Part shown: positions 58,552 through 64,000 of the stretch, piece by piece
Numbering within the stretch: position 1 is the first letter of the stretch
Layout of the letters: every line of letters starts with the position of its first letter
DNA from: Holophagaceae bacterium
Lineage (GTDB): Bacteria; Acidobacteriota; Holophagae; Holophagales; Holophagaceae
Assembly (NCBI GenBank): GCA_016710635.1
Contig: JADJVL010000018.1
Coordinates: 62,001-126,000, forward strand
DNA length: 64,000 bases
Reading direction: 5' to 3'
Notes under the pieces: model-generated
What the model was told of the DNA's origin: nothing
Databases searched by the model: none
What the model saw: only the letters and a program-made list of their open reading frames with translations
Program-made: the position numbers and the translations under genes

Positions 58552-61500
58552 CTACTTGACGAGCAGGGTGAAATCGTCCAGCACGAAGGAGGTCTGCAGG
58601 GAGCCATCCTCCACGCCTTCCAGGTGCACCCGCACCGTCTGCCCCTTGTAGGGCAGAAGGCTGAAGGACTTCTGGAGGTAGGTCGTGTTCTTGTTGAGGT
58701 TCGAGTAGGTGGCCAGGGTCGCCAGGAGGGCGCCGGTACTGCTGCGGACCTGCACCTTCAGGGTGTCGTAGACGCTGGTGGTGGTGGTCTCGGCGGTGTC
58801 GATGCGCATCCAGAACGCGAGGTTCGCGCTGGTGGCCGTGCCGGGAATGGCCACCTGCTGGTAGAGGGTCTCGGTGCTGGCGGCGCCGTTGCCGTTCAGC
58901 CAGGCCTTCCAGGAGCCCGTGCGCGCCGGGCGCGAGGTGGAGCTCGTGATCACGCCGCTGGGGGCGGTCCAGGTCACGGCGCCGCTTTCGAAGCCAGGAT
59001 TCTGGAGGACCTGGGTCTCCACAACAGGGTTGTTGATGGTGAAGGCCACCGGCGTCGAGGTGGTGCTGTTCCCCGCCGCGTCGAAGGCCTTGGCGGTGAG
59101 GCTGTGGTTGGCGTTGGTCAGGGTCGTGGAGTCCAGGGCGAGGCTGTAGGGGCTGGCGCTGTCGGTGCCCTTGAGGACGCCATCGACGTAGAACTCGACC
59201 TTCGTGACGCCCACATTGTCCGCAGCCGTCGCCGAAAGGGTGATGGATCCGGCGGTCCCGCTTTCGCTGGCGCTCACCGTGGGCGCGGTGGCATCCGGGG
59301 CTGGCGTCACGGTGACGGTGCGGGTCGCGGAGGCGGACACGCCCGTGTTGTCCGTCACCGTCAGGGTGACGGTGCGGAGGACATTGGCGGCCGTCGCGTT
59401 GGCGAAGGCGTGGCTGGCGGTGGTCCCGGTGGCGGTGCCGCCGTCCCCGAAGGTCCAGGCATAGCCAAGGGTGGCCGTGGGGCTGCTGTCGGTGCCGGCG
59501 CCGGTGAAGTTCACCGTGGCGCCGGAGGCGACGGTCAGGTCGGCGGCGGGCGCGGTGATGGCGGCGGTCACCGTGTTGGCGGCCCCATAGAGGTGGCTGC
59601 CCAGCCGCTCGGTGGTGCCGGCGGCGGCGGCGTTCACCGCGGCGAGGGTCGGCTGGGTCCATTCGGCGAGGGTCCAGGTGGCGTTCCCAGCGAGGATCGA
59701 GGCCTTGCGGACGAGGGACTTGTCGGTCCCCCAGGTGCTGCCGTCGCCCACCACGTCCAGACGGTTGGCCCAGGCGGTGGTGCCATTGGTCGAACTCAGG
59801 ATCACCAGATCATCGCCATTGAAGTTGATGGCGCTGGAAGCGGTGCCGACAGCGTAGGTGGGGTTGACCGTGGCGCTGTTCTTGAACAGGAGGGAGGCGC
59901 CTGGGGCCAGGGTGCCGGTGAGGGCCTGGCTGCTGGTGGGCGCCACGCCGGCAGGGGCGTCGGCGGCGGTGTTGGAGAAGAGGGCGAGGTAGCGCTGGGG
60001 CGACGCGAGGTTGACGACCCCCGATCCCACATTGGTGATCTCGATCCACTTGTCGCTGTTCAGCCCTTCGTAGTACTGGCTGATGATCAGGCTGCCGCCG
60101 GAGGCCGGCGCCGCGGTCACGGTAAGGGTGAAGGTGGTGGCGGCCGTGAGCCCGCCGCCGTCGGTGACGGTGACGGTGATGGTGGCCGTGCCGCTCTGGC
60201 CGGTGGCGGGAGTGATCGTCAGCGTCCGGCTCGCGCCGCTGCCGCCGAAGACCAGGCCCGCAGACGGGACGAGGGTGGCGTTGGACGAGACGCCGGAGAC
60301 GGTCAGGCTGCCCGCGGCGGTCTCCGCATCGCCGACGGTGAAGGCGATGGGCGCGGTGGCCGTGTCCTGGGCCGTGGACTGGCTCCCGAGGGCGGAGACG
60401 GTCGGCGCGGTGTTGGTGCCGGCGGCGGGGTTCACGGTGACGACCCGGGTGGCGGTCCCCGTGGCCGCGCCATCGTTGGCGGTGAAGGTCACGGTGTAGC
60501 TCGCCGCGGTGCTGCCGCTGTTGGCGAAGGTGTGGCTCGCGGAGGCGCCCGCAGCGCTGCTGCCATCGCCAAAAGTCCAACCGTAGGTCAGGGGATTCCC
60601 GGCGCTGCTGGTGGCGCTGCCGGCGAAGGCGACGGAAGTGCCCGAAGCCACCGTGAGGTTTGAGGAGGGCGTGGAGATGGAGGCGGTCACGGTGCTCGAA
60701 GGCGTGCCGCCCTGGCTCACCCACACGGGGGCGGTCCACAGGTTGTCGCCGTTGGCCTGGGTGACCTGCGCGTAGTAGAAGTGCTCGCCATTGGCGGGGG
60801 TAAAGGTGTAGGTGCCGCTGCCTTCCGTGAGCTGGGTGACGGTGCCGTTGCGGCCGGGGACGCCCTCGAAGAACTGGACGCGGGTGGCGGTCTGGCCGGA
60901 GGTGCTGGCGTAGTTGGCCGTGAGGGTCAGCGGGCCCGCGTTGGTGAAGGTCTCGCCCATGACGTGGCCGTTGGCGGTGAGGGCGAGCTGGCCGGCCTTG
61001 TCCTCGGTGGCGAAGACGCGCCGCGCCTTCACCGCGTCGATGAAGCTCGCCACCGTGAGGGCCGTGCCCGTGGGTACGAGGACACCGGTGCGGTTGCGGA
61101 AGCTCAGGCCCCAGTTGGCGCAGTGGTTGTCCTGGTTGGTGGCGGGCGCCACCTTGTAGCCGCGCTCCAGGAGGATGTTCCAGGCCCCGGAGAAAGAGCT
61201 TCTGCCGGTCTCCGTCTCCGTGGTGTTGGTGGAGAAGGCCGACGTGTTGAGGATCTCGCAGAGCGCCATGACCTCGGCGCCGTTGGCGTCGTAGGCCAGG
61301 TTGACGCCGCCGATCACGAACTGGGTGCTGGTCTTGGGATGGTTGAACTGGCCCACCCAGCCCCGCTGCTTCATGAGGGCGTACATGGCGGCGTAGTCGC
61401 TCTTGGGCACGAAGTAGTCGCCGGTCAGGAGGCCGCCGGCGCCGTGTTCCCAGGTGGCGAGGCCATCGGGGTTCAGCAGGTTCATGTGGCCGCCGTTGGT

Positions 61501-62478
61501 GATCACGCCCCACTCGTTGCCGTAGAGGGCCATGAAGCCGGGGTGGGCGGCGCGGTAGCTGGAGGCGAGGGTCTGGCCGCTCTGCCACAGGTTTCGCGCG
61601 GCCACCGTGTCCGCGGAGGTGTTCTCGCTGGTGGAGCCGTCGTACATGTGGTTGTGCTCGGAGGCCAGCAGGAAGTCGCCGCCGGCCTGCACGCGCATCA
61701 TCTCGAAGGCTTCCGTCGGGCCCTGGGTGCCGCCCTGGGGCGTTTCCGCGCCGCCGCAGCTGGCGACGGGCGTGCCGCCGTCGGAGTGGTTCGTCTGGCT
61801 GTGCATGTTGCCGAAGTAGATGGTGTAGGGCAGCGAGGCCGTGGCGGCGCGGGAGGTCGCGACGCGCTCGCCATCGGGGCCCAGGACCGATTGCGCCCTG
61901 GCCTCATCCTGCCGCGCGCCCACCGGCAGCGGGGCGATGGGGACGAGCTTCGGGGCCGCCACCCGACCGACGAGGATGGTGGCCTCCTGCACTTCGAGGG
62001 CTTCCCCCGCCGCCGCGAGGCGAGGCTCCACCCGGGCGTCCACGCCGCCGCCGGGGGCGGTGCGGTAGGCCGCCTCGTCCGTGGGCGCCGCGTGCAACCG
62101 CAGGGTGTAGAAGCCGTGCTTCAGGAACTGTCCGCTTTCGCCCCGGCCATCCCAGGGGATCTCCCGGAGCCCGCGGCCCTGGACCAGAGGCGTCTCCCCG
62201 TGCCAGCGGCGCACCACCTCGCCGGCCCCGTTGAGGAGCTCCAGCCGCCAGCTCGCCCACGTGGACGGCTCGGCGTCCGGGAAGCTGAAGGCCGCGCGGA
62301 AGGCGCGGGCCACGCCGCGCTCGCCGTTGAACGGCGCGAAGAGCATCGCCTCGAATTCATGGTGGTCGGGATGCACGCGCGCCTGGGGGCGACCGGGAGC
62401 CTCCTGGGCCGACAGGGGCAGGAACCCCGCGGCGAGGGCCAATCCGAGGGCGGAACAGAGGCGGGACGACACGCGCAT
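58552..62478 (-). CDS. Secreted multidomain PHP-type hydrolase with PKD, lamin-tail and carbohydrate-binding-like domains
   Basis: This 1308-residue protein has a signal peptide (LCSALGLALAAGFLPLSAQ). Domains in order: a FlgD-like Ig domain (about 45-135), a CehA/PHP metallohydrolase domain (about 215-500; YFGNMHSQTNHSDGG, LLASEHNHMYDG, QFNHPKTST, ATNQDNHCANWG provide metal His), PKD/Ig domains (about 600-780), a lamin-tail domain (SLIISQYYEGLNSDKWIEI), another PKD, an Ig-like domain (GSITLSATAADNVGVTKVEF), and a C-terminal sandwich domain (NPGFESGAVTW). It would be exported and perhaps act on phosphoesters or extracellular polymers. GGGAG precedes the ATG. Confidence 0.88.
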   Translation of the reverse strand: MRVSSRLCSALGLALAAGFLPLSAQEAPGRPQARVHPDHHEFEAMLFAPFNGERGVARAFRAAFSFPDAEPSTWASWRLELLNGAGEVVRRWHGETPLVQGRGLREIPWDGRGESGQFLKHGFYTLRLHAAPTDEAAYRTAPGGGVDARVEPRLAAAGEALEVQEATILVGRVAAPKLVPIAPLPVGARQDEARAQSVLGPDGERVATSRAATASLPYTIYFGNMHSQTNHSDGGTPVASCGGAETPQGGTQGPTEAFEMMRVQAGGDFLLASEHNHMYDGSTSENTSADTVAARNLWQSGQTLASSYRAAHPGFMALYGNEWGVITNGGHMNLLNPDGLATWEHGAGGLLTGDYFVPKSDYAAMYALMKQRGWVGQFNHPKTSTQFVIGGVNLAYDANGAEVMALCEILNTSAFSTNTTETETGRSSFSGAWNILLERGYKVAPATNQDNHCANWGLSFRNRTGVLVPTGTALTVASFIDAVKARRVFATEDKAGQLALTANGHVMGETFTNAGPLTLTANYASTSGQTATRVQFFEGVPGRNGTVTQLTEGSGTYTFTPANGEHFYYAQVTQANGDNLWTAPVWVSQGGTPSSTVTASISTPSSNLTVASGTSVAFAGSATSSAGNPLTYGWTFGDGSSAAGASASHTFANSGSTAASYTVTFTANDGAATGTATRVVTVNPAAGTNTAPTVSALGSQSTAQDTATAPIAFTVGDAETAAGSLTVSGVSSNATLVPSAGLVFGGSGASRTLTITPATGQSGTATITVTVTDGGGLTAATTFTLTVTAAPASGGSLIISQYYEGLNSDKWIEITNVGSGVVNLASPQRYLALFSNTAADAPAGVAPTSSQALTGTLAPGASLLFKNSATVNPTYAVGTASSAINFNGDDLVILSSTNGTTAWANRLDVVGDGSTWGTDKSLVRKASILAGNATWTLAEWTQPTLAAVNAAAAGTTERLGSHLYGAANTVTAAITAPAADLTVASGATVNFTGAGTDSSPTATLGYAWTFGDGGTATGTTASHAFANATAANVLRTVTLTVTDNTGVSASATRTVTVTPAPDATAPTVSASESGTAGSITLSATAADNVGVTKVEFYVDGVLKGTDSASPYSLALDSTTLTNANHSLTAKAFDAAGNSTTSTPVAFTINNPVVETQVLQNPGFESGAVTWTAPSGVITSSTSRPARTGSWKAWLNGNGAASTETLYQQVAIPGTATSANLAFWMRIDTAETTTTSVYDTLKVQVRSSTGALLATLATYSNLNKNTTYLQKSFSLLPYKGQTVRVHLEGVEDGSLQTSFVLDDFTLLVK

Positions 62479-62527
62479 GAGGACTCCCTTGAGCTATGAA
62501 AAAGCTTCAGGGAAAGGCATGCCTCTC

Positions 62528-62545
62528 AATGTTAATAAATGTTAA
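62528..62545. promoter_or_regulatory. Phased AATGTTAA direct repeats
   Basis: AATGTTAA occurs at 62528-62535 and 62538-62545, 10 bp apart, about 50 bp upstream of the PHP/PKD gene start. One-turn spacing in an AT-rich stretch suggests an operator or an UP-element-like promoter feature. Confidence 0.35.
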
Positions 62546-62608
62546 ATTCTTCGATACGGAATGCATAAACACTCAATATCGTACGAATAATATGCGTTCT
62601 CTACTGAT

Positions 62609-62640
62609 ATCATCGAAATAGCCCGCATCATTTCGATGAT
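62609..62640. promoter_or_regulatory. 11-bp inverted repeat in AT-rich spacer
   Basis: ATCATCGAAAT (62609-62619) and ATTTCGATGAT (62630-62640) are exact inverted arms around a 10-bp loop. It lies between the end of the sigma-54 activator gene and the PHP/PKD gene, so it may be an operator for the latter or part of a terminator for the former. Confidence 0.4.
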
Positions 62641-62749
62641 TCAGCATCAATTGCCCCTCGATGCGCCGCGATTCCCCGTCCGGCGCCCACCGGCCTTCAG
62701 GATTCCGCTTCGGCACTTTCCTCGGCGGCGTCCTCCAGGTCGAGGCGCT

Positions 62750-64000
62750 TCATCTTCTCAAGAAGGTGGTCCGCTTGAGGCCCAGGAGTTCCGCGGCCCG
62801 CTTCTTGTTGCCGCGGGTGATGGCGAGGCTCTGCAGCATCAGCTTCTTCTCCACGTCCGAGACCACCTGGTTCAGGTCCAGGCCTTCCGGAGGCAGGTCC
62901 ATGGACATGGACAGGCCGTCGAGGGCCTCGATGGGCAGCTCAGGCAGCGGCAGGGCGTCGGCGGCGGCGGCCTCCAAAGGCTGGCCGGGCTTCGCCCCCA
63001 GGAAGAGGAAGTCCTCCCGGGTGAGCACCGGACGCCGGCCGCTGAGGACGATGGCGCGCTCGATGGCGTTCTCCAGCTGCCGGACGTTGCCGGGCCAGGG
63101 ATGGGCCATGAGCTGCGGGTCCACCGACGGGTGGAGCGCCTTGGGATAGAGGCCATGCTCCCGGGCCTTGCGATTGAGGAAGTGCTGGGCGAGGAAGGGC
63201 ACTTCCTCCCGGCGGGCCCGGAGGGGCGGCAGGTGGATGGGCACCACGTCCAGGCGGTAGAGCAGGTCCTCGCGGAATTTGCCCTCCTTCACCTTCGCCC
63301 ACAGGTCCTCGTTGGTGGCGGCTACGACGCGCACGTCCACCTTCACGGGACCGCCGCCACCCAGGGGCTGGACTTCCCGTTCCTGGAGGGCGCGCAGCAG
63401 GCGCACCTGGGCGGACATGGCCATGGTGCTGACCTCGTCCAGGAAGAGCGTGCCGCCATCCGCCTCCTGGAACTTGCCCTGGGTGTCCTTGCGCGCGTCC
63501 GTGAAGGCGCCCTTGGTGTAGCCGAAGAGCTCGGACTCGATGAGGTTCTCAGGGATGGCGCCGCAGTGCACCGCCACGAAGGGATTGGACGACTGGGCGC
63601 TCATCTTGTGAATGGCCCGCGCCACGATCTCCTTGCCCGTGCCGCTTTCGCCGATGAGGAGGACGGTGGCCTTGGTCGCCGCGGCGGCACGGGCCTTGGC
63701 GACCACGTCCTGCATGGCCGGGCTCAGGCCCACGAGACCGAGCTGGAGGGTCTGGGACGCGGAGAGGGGCGGCACCGCCGCCGCCAGGGGCCGCAGTCCG
63801 CCGCTGGGGGCGTCCTCGCCCAGCAGGTCCCACCGCACCGAGCCGAGACGGCTCCAGGCGGCGAGCTGGGCCACCGCGAGGGCCGCAGCGGCCGGTTTGC
63901 GGAGCAGCAGGATGGGCAGGGCGCCCACCTCCGCCGCGCCGCGCACCAGGGAGGGCGGCGGCTCCGCGGCCTCGGCGGAGATGACCCACAGCTCCGTCTC
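62750..64000 (-). CDS. Sigma-54-dependent transcriptional activator (partial, C-terminus probably frameshifted)
   Basis: The N-terminus is outside the window. The central AAA+ domain is complete: Walker A LLIGESGTGKEIVARAIH, GAFTGA loop as ELFGYTKGAFTDA, Walker B GGTLFLDEV and the R-finger region NVRQLENAIERAIVLSG. The Fis-type helix-turn-helix begins NKKRAAELLGLKRTTFL, but this frame stops at once (FLRR). Adding one C in TTCTTGAG gives TTFLEKMKRLDLEDAA and a normal end at 62697. The visible N-terminal part does not look like a standard phosphorylated receiver, so its signal is unknown. Confidence 0.9.
   Translation of the reverse strand, partial: ETELWVISAEAAEPPPSLVRGAAEVGALPILLLRKPAAAALAVAQLAAWSRLGSVRWDLLGEDAPSGGLRPLAAAVPPLSASQTLQLGLVGLSPAMQDVVAKARAAAATKATVLLIGESGTGKEIVARAIHKMSAQSSNPFVAVHCGAIPENLIESELFGYTKGAFTDARKDTQGKFQEADGGTLFLDEVSTMAMSAQVRLLRALQEREVQPLGGGGPVKVDVRVVAATNEDLWAKVKEGKFREDLLYRLDVVPIHLPPLRARREEVPFLAQHFLNRKAREHGLYPKALHPSVDPQLMAHPWPGNVRQLENAIERAIVLSGRRPVLTREDFLFLGAKPGQPLEAAAADALPLPELPIEALDGLSMSMDLPPEGLDLNQVVSDVEKKLMLQSLAITRGNKKRAAELLGLKRTTFLRR

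Noticed and set aside
58624..60663. 679-residue Gly-rich plus-strand ORF
   Set aside because: Shadow of the PKD/lamin-tail region of the secreted protein.
1..64000. tRNA, rRNA, insertion sequences and prophage genes
   Set aside because: I saw no cloverleaf-like gap sequence, transposase or phage structural gene; the gaps are nearly all too short.

Overview
The window looks like a chromosomal segment of a GC-rich bacterium (close to 70% G+C in most genes) with dense, often overlapping genes. The mixture of conserved genes (def-fmt, prmA-murI, uvrA, ribF), a very large TPR protein, MidA- and amidohydrolase-type proteins, and a sensor kinase of 7TM-plus-Ser/Thr-kinase architecture suggests Acidobacteriota, perhaps class Holophagae. 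This is inference from gene style; no rRNA or tRNA gene is present to test it.

Layout. 1-9.8 kb: a PpiD/SurA-like foldase (partial), def-fmt, a TPR protein, cytidine deaminase, a DUF58 protein, a 484-bp gene-free stretch holding an unusual palindromic element, and an RqcH/NFACT-type protein. 9.8-23 kb: a tryptophan/aminophenol catabolic region: kynA, an atypical SDR, a luciferase-like monooxygenase, an asparaginase-II-like amidohydrolase, DinB and WYL-regulator genes on the opposite strand, an aldehyde dehydrogenase interrupted by a single-base frameshift, a low-GC orphan ORF, the catalytic subunit of a 2-aminophenol 1,6-dioxygenase, a fusion of its partner subunit with a RidA-type 2-aminomuconate deaminase, a 7TM/zinc-ribbon/Ser-Thr kinase and a kynB-like cyclase. 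23-37.3 kb: sigma factor, DnaC-like ATPase with a changed P-loop, MMPL exporter, MidA methyltransferase, paired amidohydrolases, MOSC, DUF2059, ribF-terC, rsmE, DCC protein, half-size GDT1, RNase D and a methyltransferase.

37.3-51.4 kb is a complete class I lanthipeptide locus: LanB, a LytS/LytTR two-component pair, precursor peptide 1, LanC1 on the minus strand; HlyD adaptor, C39-peptidase ABC transporter, second ABC transporter with a degenerate peptidase domain, precursor peptide 2 and LanC2 on the plus strand. The two precursor peptides are short and easily missed (62 and 54 residues) but share a leader pattern ending in Ala-Gly. Three promoter regions carry near-consensus LytTR half-sites spaced exactly 21 bp and oriented toward the downstream gene, and a 13-bp hairpin separates precursor 2 from LanC2, so the system looks autoregulated with attenuation between peptide and enzyme genes.

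51.4-64 kb: uvrA, a CHAD protein with a histidine kinase, murI-prmA, a 1308-residue secreted PHP/PKD/lamin-tail protein behind an AT-rich promoter region, and a sigma-54 activator running off the end.

A recurring oddity: three genes (aldehyde dehydrogenase, first amidohydrolase, sigma-54 activator) are each restored by adding one base in a short G or C run. That pattern fits uncorrected long-read indels at least as well as true pseudogenes.
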